Positions 1 through 12,700 of a stretch of DNA of 64,000 bases are shown here, one piece after another (within the stretch, counting starts at the first letter, position 1; every line of letters begins with the position of its first letter). The stretch spans positions 7,718,501-7,782,500 of the forward strand of contig JAYJMM010000039.1 in the NCBI GenBank assembly GCA_037349105.1. Reading direction: 5' to 3'. Under the pieces are notes generated by a model. It was not told the DNA's origin. It did no database searches and saw only the letters and a list, made by a program, of their open reading frames with translations. The position numbers and the translations under genes were made by a program. Origin of the DNA: Limnomonas spitsbergensis (Eukaryota; Chlorophyta; Chlorophyceae; Chlamydomonadales).

Positions 1-2551
1 ATGAAAAAATAACTGCTGCCCAGGCTCGGCAGTCGGCACCCCTCTAGCTAGAGCGCACTGCACCACCAGGAGTCCTCCCATAAGCGGCTACAAATGTCTC
101 CACCAAAGCCGGAAGAACGGCAACCAAACTGCAGAAAGACTGAGGCCAGACAGATAGCCCGAGAAGGAGCTGACTGGACACGAGAGGTAAAAGGGCTTAC
201 GATTCACCATAATAAGACATGCCCCCCAATAAGACACAGCTCGCACTAATAGCCACAAGGCCCAAACTAGCCAGAGGCCCTTGCAACACAAAGAAAGACC
301 GACCGCAAACAGGGCAAACACAGCCTAAACCAGGGACTTAGTCACAAAGGGGGCGAGAAGGGGTACTGCGACCTAACGGTTCAGCCTCCTAGGAAATAGC
401 TGGCGCCGAAAGGCAGATGTTTACGCCATCCTGGTCACCATGGAGCAGGGGCGCTCGAGCCCTGGTGGTCCCAGCAGGTCCAACTCCTGGTCACACTTTT
501 GATGAGCGGGTTAATTGGAATATTCGACGGTGGGGATGGGGGATCTAGCACCCTGCCCGGCCCCTCGGAAAATGTAAACCTGCATCCAACACCCCCGCAT
601 CGCTTCATGATGCATTTCAGATGTTTTTATGGCATACGTGGATTGATAGGGCTGTCGGAGGTAGCGCCTGGAGGTAGCGCAACGAAGCCGAGGTTGGTCG
701 TCGACACATCAATTCAACACCGCACGTGCTGTCAACCCCTCGCTCGCACCTTCACTGGTTCGAAGCTCATAAGATCTCGCACACAACCCTAAATATTCCT
801 CATTATAACAGCACCTCTCGGATATTCTGTGGGCATCTAGCTTCAGCTGCATTCAATCGACCGAGACCGAACCAACTTCCTCCTTGACAAGGCTGTCATC
901 CGCGGCTACCCCCCTCACCCCCTCTCATGTATGCTGCCTACCTCCCAACTTAAAATTTTCAGTGTCGGAGTCATCATCGTGAAGGCAGCACAGCGTTTCC
1001 TGTCCTAAGGACTCACCTATCTGCTGCTCCTTGCTGATCCTGGCGGTTCGACTGGACTCCAGACCGCTGCTCGAGTCGCAGGGTTGATCGCCCCCTTCCC
1101 CCCTGGTGCGAATCGAAACCACTCATCCTACACATTGTATGCTCATAAAATTCTGCCCAAGCTCGCAGTGCCGCCCAAAGGCTCTTCCCTTGACCCGTAA
1201 GAAACTGAGGGACAGGCTCTCAGGCAGGTCTTTCCCCCAGCCATGCATGCCTGTTGCCCCATGCCCCTCAATCTGTGCGATCCCTCCTATAGAGAGCCCA
1301 TTGCTTACTTCTCGCTCGGTGGGGGAAGGCGGAATGTGCGTGTTTCCGGCACCACCATCTGCGTCAAACAAACCGTCTGCCAAGCATGCACTGGTCAGCA
1401 GTACGCATGCTAGGCCGCACCACATTGCAAAGCTTTACTACTCCGCCATTGATCACGGCTTTCCACAGGCTTCCAATCCCCTGGCCTTCAATGGTGAATT
1501 GTCCCCTCCCCTTCTTGGCTGACCCCCCTCTGCGTGGGCAGATCGTTACTGCCATATTCTTGAGCACTTGCCATGCACCCATGCATGTTGACGAACAACC
1601 AGGCTGCATAAATGTATTGTACATCTTACAATGCCCTTCATGTGGCCTTGCATATTATCACTACCTGATCTTTCATGTCAGCCTCACTCCCATTTGCCGG
1701 GTCGGCGTGGAGAGCATCAGGCACTTGGACACCTATCAGCAATTCAGTAAAGAGGATTGCCCTATGGCTCATAGGAAGTTCGCCTGTCCTTGTACAGCGG
1801 TATACAGCCAGTATAATCAGCCTTAAGTTGATAGTGTTGGGCTGGCGTAGTCTCCCACTCCTGCAGGGATGGGTTCCTTCTCCCTGTGTGTTCTCATGGC
1901 AGCCGCATCGCATCCATGCATTGATTTTTTAGGAGAGCCAAACAGCATGCTGCAGTCAAGGGCATCACGGGCACGGCCTATTGCATCGCATCTGCTCCTG
2001 CATGCTCCTCGCCCTCATGCTCTCAATCACCGACTGGTTTTTTCTTTTCTTTTTCTTGACAGATCTCGTCTGTTGAGATCCTCCTGTAACCAGTCTTCAT
2101 TTGGAGCGTGACGAACCTCCCCTTCGGCCCACTAGCCTTGCGACCCGTGTGAACAGCAGTCACTAGCCCAGCACCAGTCCACCACCAGCCTCTAAAACAG
2201 CTTAATCAGCGTACCAGACCTCCCATCGTTGGTTCAGTGGAACATCAGCAATCCGGGACGTTCTGGCCCCCGGCCTGTGCAGGATATGTCCCAGTGCACC
2301 AAGGTGTGTTCCTGTGTGCAGACTTTGCTGCAGATCTTGGCTATGGGCGGAAGGTACATGTTGAAATCCTGCTGGCAATCCCCACCTTGAGCACCAGCCA
2401 CACCGGCGCAACTACACGCATGCACCCTTCCCCATGCTACTGCTCCCATGCTGCCTCCTCCATTAAGAGATGCCGATTTAGCTGCCCCCATGCATATGCC
2501 CCATTCCAGCCTAAGGTAGTACTCCTTCCATCCCTCCCTGCTCCCTGGTAG
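1..2551. other. No recognisable gene (left edge)
   Basis: I read this stretch in all frames and saw only short open frames without family resemblance, paired exon borders or repeats. The first exon of the Mit_KHE1 gene that starts at 2552 is preceded directly by an in-frame TAG (2549-2551) that also supplies a splice acceptor, so at least one upstream coding exon, possibly with the start codon and a mitochondrial targeting peptide, should lie here; I could not place it. Confidence 0.4.
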
Positions 2552-5500
2552 GTGATTGTACTGCCTGTGTACCGCCGCACATGGCTCTTTCATGCATGGA
2601 GCGAGACCTCAGGTGATGGAGGCCTGTCGGTCCCCATGGATTGGCGGTCAGGGACATCACTTCAGGAGAAGCTGAAGATAGCCTCTTCACAGATGAAGGG
2701 AAAGGTGCGTGGAGAGGGGAGGGGGGGTAGACAGAGGTAGGGCCGTAGGATTGAGGGGGGAGCGGAGGGCGGGGCGGGACGGGGGGCAGGGCAGTTGTTA
2801 CTGGATAGGAGGGACGAGCTAGGACTGGGGTCACAGGGTTGAGGACTGGTGGCATGGGAGGGTTTAGTTAAGGGCATGGTTGGAAGGTAGGATTGTTTGA
2901 ATGAGCAGATCCTCCAGAAGGTGTGAACACAAAATTATAGGCCCCAATCTGGCAATACTTCTACCTGCTGGGCATGAACACATGATGAATAACACCACTT
3001 CAGCGCACCTCACACATTTGTGATGCCCTGCCTTGATTAAGTGCTTGGGTCGAAACCCAGCGCACCTCACCATGTCTCAGGCACCAGCCATAAATCTGTC
3101 AGCAGCCTTTTTTGTTTCGTTCTGTCACCAATTTCCTCACTTTATTTTTGTTTCTTTTGCAAGCAACCGCCCCACCAATTCCCTTGCTTGCACCCTGCCC
3201 GCTTCCCTCCTCCAGTTTGACAAGACTGTGAAGAAGCAGTGGCGTGAGTTGCAAACAGCTAAGGAGGGGTCTTTCCGTAGCTACCTCTTCAGGTGAGGGC
3301 TGCCGGAAGTGAGCTCAAATATCTCAAAGGTAGGCCAAAACGTACTAACCGTTATATGGCTAGGCCCTCCTTCCGCAGCTACCTCTACAGTTTTAAGCTG
3401 CCGGAGGTGGGTTCTACATTTTGAAACCAATACAAGGGCGTCCCAATATTATAATTCTCCAAGTCCCTCGCCCCTTCCTTTGAACCCAGCCTGCTCCTGG
3501 CTCCTCCCTGCTGATGTCCAGGCTGGCCCAGACAGTCTTGTCTCGCGAAGACCCGATTGAGACGTTCCTGAAGGCTGTCCCCAAGGAGTCAAAGAGGATT
3601 GAGATCATGTACCCAGTGAGAATGAGGGACAGGGGGGCTAGGGGGGGGGTAAAGGGCAGGAGGGCTTGAGGGGAGGGGGCTAGGGGAAATAGGGAAGGGG
3701 AGCTGGGGGGGGGGGGGGGGTCAGGGAGGAGGGCTAGAGGGGAGGGGGCTGAAAGTGGGTAAAGTGGAGGAAGACGTGAGGGATGAAGGGTAGGAGGGCT
3801 GGAGTGTAGAGGGATTAGAGCTGAAGGGATAGAGGGAGGAGGACTGGAGGGGAGGGGGAAGGGGGGGGTTGAATGGGATAAAGTGGTTATGGGCTGAAAG
3901 GGAGGATACGGGGGGTGGAGGGAATGGGGCTGAAGGGGAAACAGTGGGTGGGGGCTGGAAGGGAGAAACATAGAAAAGGAGGACAGGGGGGTAGAAGTCT
4001 GGAGTGGGTTTAAGTGGAGGAGGGCTGGAGGTGAGGGGGTGGGGGTAATAGGTAAATGGAGGGGGGACTGAATGGGATAAATGTGAGTTGCACCTGTCAA
4101 TGTGTCATGCACCAATTAGAAAAAGAGAGGACAGCCTTGAATCATCCACGCGAAATACCTGGAACCACAAGCCTGTGGCCTCAATCACTCCTGGCCTGTA
4201 TCTTGCAACCTGGAAAGGGCTGAGGTTATGTTTTCAGTGCAGGGGTGAGGGTGGGCTCAACACGCGCTTCATTCTTTCTTTATACGAGGCCCCCTGAACC
4301 CACGCCTAAAGTTTATTTCTGATTATGGACCCAGTCAGAGTTTGACAGGATGAAGAAAGGCTGGTCGTAGTTTCCTTAGGCTGGAGGCCAGAACCCGAAA
4401 TCTGAAGCACGAAGCCTGGATTTTAAAACATGAAGCCTGGATCTTGAATCTTGCAATATCCTTGCTGTCCAGGCAAGCCTCGATGAGACCCTGGTGCGGA
4501 GGCGCATGAGGCTGGTCACACTACGAAGGTCCGCATGGCACAGGAGAAGAATAGTGAGTCAGTGGTAGAGGGGGCAGGGGGACTCAGCTTTTTGAGATTT
4601 ATTTAGCCCATGAGTTAGGCGTGAAGGGGCACAGAGGTCCCATGACCATAGTGATTGATTTGGGCACTACGGTGGCCGGGAATGTATGAAGCAGGAGCAT
4701 CTATGTTAGGTCACCCCTCTTGATGTAGGTATTATTTAATTATTTGCACAGCTGGTGCGGCATGAGTACAGCCATCAGCCTTGGGGAAGGGGAACCATGT
4801 AACGTGAAGTGGCAAAAAATCCTGGGCATCCGAAGTGCACAAGGTTCTGGCCTGTGGGTGACGCCCCCCGCTGCCAATTTGAGCCTGGAAACTAACACCC
4901 CAACCCCCGACCCTCATTTGCTTTGTAGCTTGGCTGGAGCCTGGTCACCCTGCCTCAAATGCCGCTCATGGTAAGTTTGGTCAGGGAAAGACGACTTGGG
5001 CTTTGAAAATGGAGTGCGGAATGCCGAGAAGACTTCGATGAACATGGTCATCATATCGTACTGTTGTGCAAGGCCTGGCTGTTTTATCCTGTGGGACATA
5101 TTTTCGTATTGTTGGGCAGTCCAATGAGCCTGGACAGGAGGTGTATGGGACCTGTGCCGGGACGCTACTTGCATATGTGCTCCACCCTTGTGGCAGGGAC
5201 TTCCCCCTGTTCCCTCTGTTCTGCCAGTTTGCACTGCCTTGCCCTCAAGAAAAAGTCTATAGGATGGATACGATGGCCCTGCATCACCACTTGTTTCATG
5301 TGCAGGTGACGCCCTTCCCGAATGTCACCGTCTACTACTCCATCTACAGATTGTTATCACACTTGCAGGTGGGGTGGGTGCATGGTTATTACACTTAATT
5401 GTGGGGCTCTTGGATGGTGTTCAGACTTGCAGGCTTGACATGAAGATGTAAATTAGACTTGCAACTGCTGTTGGCTCAAGGAGGGGCAGTGCCAGCCGGG

Positions 5501-7820
5501 GATTTAGATGGATGCTGATGTAAAGGGCGGAGGGGGAGAGCTGGAGACCAAGCGGAGGCTCTAGCTGGGGGGGAGGTGGGGAGCTGATGTTGGGAGTGTT
5601 GCAGTATATATTGCCTGAAGCTGCGATATGGACAGTGGGCTGGCACCCTTCAACCCACACAATAGCCAATTATGATTCTTGAAGTGCGTGCAAGATCACG
5701 AGGAGATGCCATTGGGACAGTGGGACCAAATTATGACCGACATCTGTTGCCCATCACCCAAGCAGAGCAGACCTTGCTGCACTAGGCCTCTTCGGCCATA
5801 GGTTGTGATATAGCTGATATGTACTGCCAACCCAAAGGCATCAATCATGGATCCCCCTTAGTAAGTAGAATTTATGCACCTGGTAAAAAAATGTACCGGT
5901 AATGCAAATATATCGGCCTGGCGGCCTGTTTGTTACCTTGCCCTCTTTGCTCCCCATCCTTCCGCCCCCCAGGCTATGCATGGCGCAGATGCCCTGAAGG
6001 CTGGCTTTCTTCGATCCGATGCGTTGCAGATGCAGCACATGCACATGTGAGTGTGTGAGTGAGATGGGCTCGATGGGTTTCAGAAAAGAGGGTTTCTCTG
6101 AAGATTTGAGGCCCTGACCGCTGAACATGCCTTGCCTGTTAAGATCAGGGTTAGAACATAACGGGTATGATTTCTCCCCCAAGGCATTAGGCATAGGTAG
6201 GCATCGGTGGCCTTCAGAGGTTTAGGTAGCCGGGGAGGGCTTGTTTTGAAATCCGACGCGTCCCATCCAAGCTTCAGGATTAAGTGGCGATGTATGCCCT
6301 CCCTCCCAGGGTTTCCAGGTTTCCAGACCTCTATGCGTTACAGTCATATACTTGCTATGCCCCAGGCCAGTGTCCAATGCATGCCCTCCCTACCTACCTA
6401 CCCAGGATGATCCAGGCGGCCAAGACAGGGGAGGAGCCCAAGAAAGGGTTGTTTGGCTGGCGGCGCTGGAGGGCAGACAAGGCCACAGCGAGCAGAGAAC
6501 AGTGAGTGACAGTTCTGGATCCCTGAACACCAGCCTGCAGGAGGGGGCGCCTGTACCCACACCTGCCACCAGCATCACCCCATGTGATGAGGACTAGCAT
6601 CTTCGAAATAAAGCAGGACACCTGTGTTGGTATTGCTAGCCATATATTGCACTCAGTGTTTTGCAATGATGCCTGATTCTTTAAACTGAAGAAAACTTCA
6701 GCCCCCTTTGCATGTGCCACCGGGGAAGAGACGGCCGGGTACACACCAGCTGCCTTGTCACCTTGACCTCGCCCTCGCCCTGGCCTTTCCTTTGCAGCCT
6801 CTGTTTGCCACCGGCTCACATTTTGTTTTTTCTCTCCCCAGGTTTCTGGATCATGTGGATGCGGCGGATGAGGATGGGGATGGATGCCCCAAGCACCCGC
6901 TAGTGCTCCTCCAACCCAGCCAGATGCTGGATCAGTTCACCAGGCCTCTAGACAGGTAAGCCGGTGAAGGGTCGCAAGTTATTTAAATTCACCAACATCC
7001 ACTCGCTGTGCATGGGGCAGGGTTCTCGTATCAGGGTCTCAGCTGGTGCATTTAGCAGGGCATGGGCAAATCATGGTGGGGGGGGGTATGAAAGGGTGGA
7101 GTTACTTCCATACCCTGACGTTCTTTGCGTCCCTTTAAATGCTGCTGCAAGGAAGAATCGTTAGTGAGGAACGATGACCCATGTACAATGTTGAAAGAAA
7201 GGAGGAATTTTGACATTTTGGATCCTGGGAGATTTGCCGACCGCCGGGAGCACCCAGCTCACAGCCCCTCGTAATTCAAGCCGCAGTCAGCGGTTGGACC
7301 CTGCCCCATCCCAGTCTTCTGCTTACACTGACCCACATGAGTACACGACTCGCTCTCACCTGGCAGAAAACGTACATGAAACTGTGTTCTCCCCCCCCCC
7401 CCTGTTGCTCCCCTCCCGTGGTGTGGTCCAGGCGCCATAGCCCCCTGAGTGACGAAGCTGCTGAGGCCATCAGCAACCACTTCCAGCTCGACAACCTCAA
7501 GGAGCATCTGGCCAGGGTCAGTTCAACAAGAGGAGAGGGCCTCCTAGGAGGGGGGGTCAATGCAGGGGGGCTAACCCCGCTACAACAGCCTGCCCCTGGC
7601 CCGGCTGTCTTGCCAGGGAATACTTGGCTCAGCCTGTTAGGGGACGCAGCGATCGTGTTCTCTCTGCTGTCAGGTCTGGAAGAGTGCTAAAAGGGCAGAT
7701 GGTGGGACGACCCAAGATGGATGGGATCCCGTGTCTTCAGGTGTCCGGGCCTCGGCAGATATAAATGAAATTATGTCTAACTGGGGTGTGAGGGTTCAGG
7801 AAGCTGTGAGGCAGGGTTGA
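2552..7820 (+). CDS. Mitochondrial K+/H+ exchange-related (Mit_KHE1 family) protein, 11 exons, 5' end missing
   Basis: Exons: 2552-2704, 3216-3292, 3522-3615, 4473-4553, 4929-4970, 5306-5368, 5973-6046, 6406-6501, 6842-6955, 7432-7516, 7674-7820 (TGA). All borders are GT-AG and every phase matches, giving 341 residues without the first exon. The product begins with the family's N-terminal VLPVYRR-like strand, followed by KQWRELQTAKEGS, a DPIETFLKAVP stretch, IEIMYP, a basic DETLVRRRMRL helix, a hydrophobic LVTLPQMPLMVTPFPN segment and YYSIYRLLSHLQAMHGADAL. This order is that of yeast YDL183C-type proteins, which are linked to mitochondrial potassium-proton exchange. The tail has an acidic loop (DEDGDGCP) and a helix with PLSDEAAEAI. 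Membrane location in mitochondria is known for the family, not shown here. A decayed copy of part of exon 2 lies in the next intron (about 3370-3406). Confidence 0.82.
3616..4090 (+). repeat. G-rich purine tract in intron 3 of the Mit_KHE1 gene
   Basis: The sense strand is almost pure purine with irregular repeats of GGAGGGGGCTGA- and GGAGGAGGGCT-like words and a run of 14 G near 3707-3720. There are dozens of G-triplets at short spacing, so both the DNA and the pre-mRNA could form quadruplexes. The 233-residue open frame on the opposite strand (Pro/Ser/Leu only) is a composition artefact. Confidence 0.75.
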
Positions 7821-9711
7821 GGCCGCCTCTATGCCAATACCATCGGGCCTTGATGATGGAAGTGGGCCAGAGGGCCAAGCGTGCTCAACCTGCAGGTTCT
7901 CGTCTGCTGACAAGCGGGAGGAGGCTGCACCCTAATCCCTGAGCTTCCGCGTAGGGAGTGGCCACGTTCAATCAAAAGGGGCTTATACTGAGTTTTGTTA
8001 ATAATATCTGAGCCTTCTCTCGCACCCTACTTAAATGAGTGAACCCTGATGCAGGTGAGGAACGCATTGGCGAACCAGGTGGTGGATCGTACCGCCAGCA
8101 GCCCGCGTGTCCTCCTGACATTGAGGTCAGCACCTTCAGGAAAGAATATGGTCGTCAAAGCAGAGTGATGGGCAACTGACTCGAATGGGGGTGGGCGGCA
8201 TGGAGACGCTTAGGCAGGACCAGGTCGAGTTCCAAAGGACCTGTTTCCTCCCTTCAGGTCTCATGCTTATGCACCGGTATGAATGTGTGGGGACGCCAAA
8301 GCTACCGAGCATCTTGCGACATAACCTGCTGGAGGTAGAGAGCACACGTGGTATCATGAATGCCGGGGAAATGTTGGGAAACAACTTTGTTGTCTGTCAA
8401 ATATTTTGAGATTTTTCTAGAAAAAGGCGCATGTGCCTAAATCAATATTTCATAGCCCCAGAGAGACAAACCGTGTGTCAGTATGTGCGTAGGGGGCTGT
8501 TGGGCTGCATTGATGTTCTGGACTGTGTGGGGTCTAGTCACTACCTTACTTTGTGTGTGGGGAGGGAAGGGCAGGGCCTCAACTTGTCGAGAAGGTGGGC
8601 CCAAATAGTTGTTTTCTGCCCTGTCTTATGTACCCCGCATCCAAAAGTCTCGGCCGCGCGGGCATCTAGCTTTGTGGTACCGCTTGATGGTGCTTTTGCG
8701 TGTACGGGTCCCTATACCAGGTGACCAAACTGGGGTGAAACCATTGAGAGAACTTGAGGCAACGAAAATTTTGCCTGTGGCAGTTGGCTAAGCGAATGGC
8801 AGGGGGCATCCGTATGGGCCAAAACATCGGGTTCCACTTGCCGACTGCGGTTATTGAATCTCTAGACCCAAGCTGCATGCCCCAGCTGTTCTGGCATCTC
8901 AAGTTGAAAAGGGTGAAGGCTCAGTGCTACAAATCCTGTTTATATATCTTTTGTCAGGGATATACAAGCGTATATTGCAGTGATTCAGACATCAGTAAGA
9001 CAAAACAGCTGGACCTGCAGGTGTTGCACTGTTGTTCAGGACAGCTTGCTACCGTCTCTGACCCCTCTAATACCGTCATGTCTTCAGTGGCTAGCCTTAA
9101 TGTCCGACCCGTAGAATCCCCCCCCGTTGCAGGAAAATCCGATTTAGTTTCACCCTCACCTGGTTTGCCTGTCTGGGTTAGCGCATGCCTTATATATAAA
9201 CCCGAACCTGTTTGCGTTCAGAAGCTGTCAAAGTCCATGGTATGTACAATCAGCTATGGCAAACTCTCTCACCACGGGGCTCTCGAATTTATCCCAACGC
9301 CTGGGCATCCAAGCCCGCCTATCTCATGAAAAATAAGGATCTGATGATTAATTATGAAAGTATAGCGAAGCTTTGTACTTCAAAATTGATGCGTGGGACA
9401 GGTGCCCGCAAACCGGTTCAAGCAGGCCATGGGACTTGACGCCCAAAAAACAAGATAAGTGAGATGGTTAGTATTTGAGCCATAATTTACATGAATCTGA
9501 TCAACACATCAGCAATAGTCAAATAAGCGAACCAGATGTGGACCAAGGTGAGCCCTCCTGTATTGAGGATACTGGTATATGAATGTATGATGGTAGATGG
9601 CCAATTGTGACAGGTGAATGCAAGGCCCTTTGAGAATTAAGGCAAGGTCTTAGTGCAAGATCAAGGCCAAGATCTGCCAGCCAGACCTTAACAAGGATCT
9701 GCCGGCAAGAT
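7821..9711. other. Intergenic, no gene seen
   Basis: This lies between the stop of the Mit_KHE1 gene (+) and the last exon of the disordered-protein gene (-), so it is a tail-to-tail spacer. Small open frames show no family resemblance. One copy of a dispersed word, CTCGGCCGCGCGGGC, occurs near 8650; related words occur near 28.5, 33.0 and 33.2 kb. TTACA near 9487 reads TGTAA on the minus strand and could be the poly(A) signal of the gene on the right. Confidence 0.45.
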
Positions 9712-12700
9712 CTAGATCTGCCTACGCTGCAACGACAATTCCAGCTCCTGTAGCTCAAGAAGCAGCTTCTGTTCCATCCCCTCCTCATCAAACAAGACCG
9801 CAGCAACAGCAGCAGCAGCACTGACAGGCAGCCGTCCACGACCAGATTTAGATCCACCGGAAGATGAACAGGCTGGTGCCCGAGAAGCCGCAGCTGATCT
9901 TCCCCACGGTGGCTGCTGCAGCGCCGCCTTCGATGTCACACGAGGCGGTACATAGGTATTTGCAAGCGGTACATGAGCTGGGCCTGCTCCCAAACCCTGT
10001 TGCTGCTGCTGCTGCCGGTTGCTTGCTACTGGACCTGCGTCCCTTGATGCCTCCGGGTGTCTCCGAGGTGCCTGGCTGCCCCGTGCTGCGCTAGAGGCAG
10101 CAGCGGGGCCGCCGCCGCCGCCGCTCTGGCCATTACGTGTCTTGGCCTTGGAGCTGCTTGCTTGAGTGCCGCCTGCGAGGAGCACATGGGCCACATAATC
10201 GTCAACCCCTGAGGTGCTCTTACGACAGGTCTTCCCCACACCTTGACGCTATGATGGAAGTTTTGTTCCATTGGAGCTCCGATGCCATGACACAAACAGT
10301 TATAAGTTGAGCCCACTTTGTATTCTACATGCGGTAACACAGGAGTGCGCAGAAACACTACTTCCATACCTACCAGTACATCACAGCTACAACTGTGCAA
10401 CATTAAAAATGAACCCAAGTACCCTACTGATACATGCCCCCCTCAGAATTCCAGGTTTACACGCACCCGTTGTTCGCCTTCCGCTGTGGGAGTCATCAGG
10501 AGAGCCTGCTGTTGCAGCCATCCACAGCTGTCTCTGCAGCAACACCACCTTAGCCTGTAGGTCAGCTAGCTGCTGCTGCTGCTCCTGACTGGAAGGCGGC
10601 TGTGAAGGTGTGATGGGTGACTCAGCAGCCTCAGAGGCATCCAGTGGCAGCTGCTGCTGCTGCTGCAGTTGATATCTAATGGGCATACTGCTTGGATTCC
10701 AGAAGTCTGATGTTGTGGATCCAAAGGCGGATCCAGCGAGGGAGGAATAGCGGTGAGGCACAGAATGGATGTCATCCGGGACAGGGAGGAGCATACACGC
10801 GGCAGGTCCAGCAGGTGCATCCGGCAACGCCTGCTCTTGGTGATCTGGCCCAGCGCGCTGTTGTCGGCTGTTGGAAGTAGAGGGCGGTGGCCGCCTCTGC
10901 GAATGTTGCCGCAGCTGTAGCTGTTGTTGCATGCCCGAGGTATTCGTATCCAACTCACTATTCAGATCATGAGGTATTCCATGCCGCTGTTGTTGCTGCT
11001 GCTGCGCCACCCGGCTCAGTGTCCCTGGATCACTGCTCACGTCCCTCCGCCTGTGCATTGGGAGCGGGAGCGGCAGCGCCTCCTCCACCGTCCCACCGCG
11101 ACTCATCAGGGCTAGCTGGACAGCGGCAGCCAAGGTGCTGGGAGCAGAGTCACTGGTTTGATGGGCAGGCACAGAGCCAGAGCCCGGGGGCAGCAGCAAA
11201 AGTACCTCTGCCGCTGCTGCCGCAGAATGTTGCCAAGAGGGCGGTCGACCCTCGGGATGTGACCGCTGTAATCGCTGCAGCAGGGGTTCAGCGGGGACGC
11301 TCGTGGAGACGCTTCGCGTGAGGACGGGTGGCACCTGCTGTTGTTGGTGTTGATGCTGCATGTGTTGCTGCAGGTGTTGCTGTTGTAGTTCCTCCGGCTG
11401 CATCAGTACGCCCTCCATATCCTGCAACATCCGGTGCAGGTCATCATACAAGGAAGGCCCGGCCTCTGCTGCAGCTCTGCCGCTAATGAAGGCTGATGCA
11501 CCAGCGGTACTGCCGCCGGTATGCCGTACATGTTGATCCGGCTTCTTTAGATCTCCCCGCGTCTGATCTGCAGGCCCCGGATCTAGATCTGGAGACGGCC
11601 GCACGCCAGAAACCGCAAGACTGCCGCGGCTGGCTAGCAGTTCGTCATAGAGTGGGTTGCTGTGGAAGTGATGGAGATCCACACCCAGGTTCACACCTAG
11701 GAGAGTTGCACCATGAGAAGGCAGGGCAGGGATTGGTCGACATGCAATATTTCTCAGAGTGGAAGGATGGTACAGTAGTAGCACTAGGGACCGCCTCAGA
11801 TCCTCATCAAGTGGATGTGCGGAGGATCACATCGGATCTGGAAATCTGAATCCGGAGACCTGTATTGATAACCGGTAGTCCGGTGTGGATCATGCAAATG
11901 ATCGCCGAACGACCCCAGATCATGGGTCATACCACTCATACGTCAACAGGTCTTCCTCCGTTTTAGCAACCACGCTGATAACACTGTGTGATAAAAAAGA
12001 CTTTTATAGCATAATTTGCAGTACTACTTAAATTACGCGTGTCAGTACACGCTTCAGTGCAGGCTTCATTGTGAGTATCAGTACAGGCTTCAGCACTGGT
12101 TTCATTACAGGCTTTAGTACAGGTTTCAGTACAGGTTTTAGTGAAACTACTAATTGACATTTGCGCAGCATTACATTTATCATGCAGGGCCGGAAATAAT
12201 TGAATCCTTATCCGCGCTGGGGATAAATTAAATACATTGTAAAGCACTGTCAAGAACTCTCGATTGAGGCTTAGAAAGGAGCTCTGTCAGCAGACAAACA
12301 TGCAACCAAAGCATTTATGAATTGAAATCAAAACATTCTGGACATTCTTTGCTGTGAGGAACCAGGGTTTGAACCTGCTGTACTGCCGTGCTCGTGGGCC
12401 AGCAGATTATTTTGTTTCCCATCATCTCACTCTCGCACACCTGAAGTAAAACAACTCTCGAAATGCCGCGCAACTTCTCGGCAGACCCGTAAAAATAAGA
12501 ATTAAAAAAAATAAAAATACGACCGGGATGCGTATTACGGTAGGGTGGACATCTTCCTGTATATCAATGGATGCATATTCGACTTTGGGATGTGTCCACC
12601 CTTCGGGAGGTCTATAGGCAGCCATAAGTCATCCTCGCCTGTTGAGCAGATACCCTTTTCTAATAACAATACAGTGCAAGACAAGCATAATTCAGGTGGA

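Noticed and set aside
3414..4115. 233-codon minus-strand frame of Pro/Ser/Leu
   Set aside because: It is the complement of a G-rich purine tract inside an intron of the Mit_KHE1 gene and has no complexity beyond that.
10887..11321. Plus-strand Ala/Val-rich frame
   Set aside because: It is the opposite strand of CAG-repeat exons whose minus-strand joins are phase-consistent.
12355..12420. Possible tRNA on the minus strand (GGTTCAAACCC box B-like word)
   Set aside because: The T-stem does not pair and no acceptor or anticodon stem can be drawn at the right distance.
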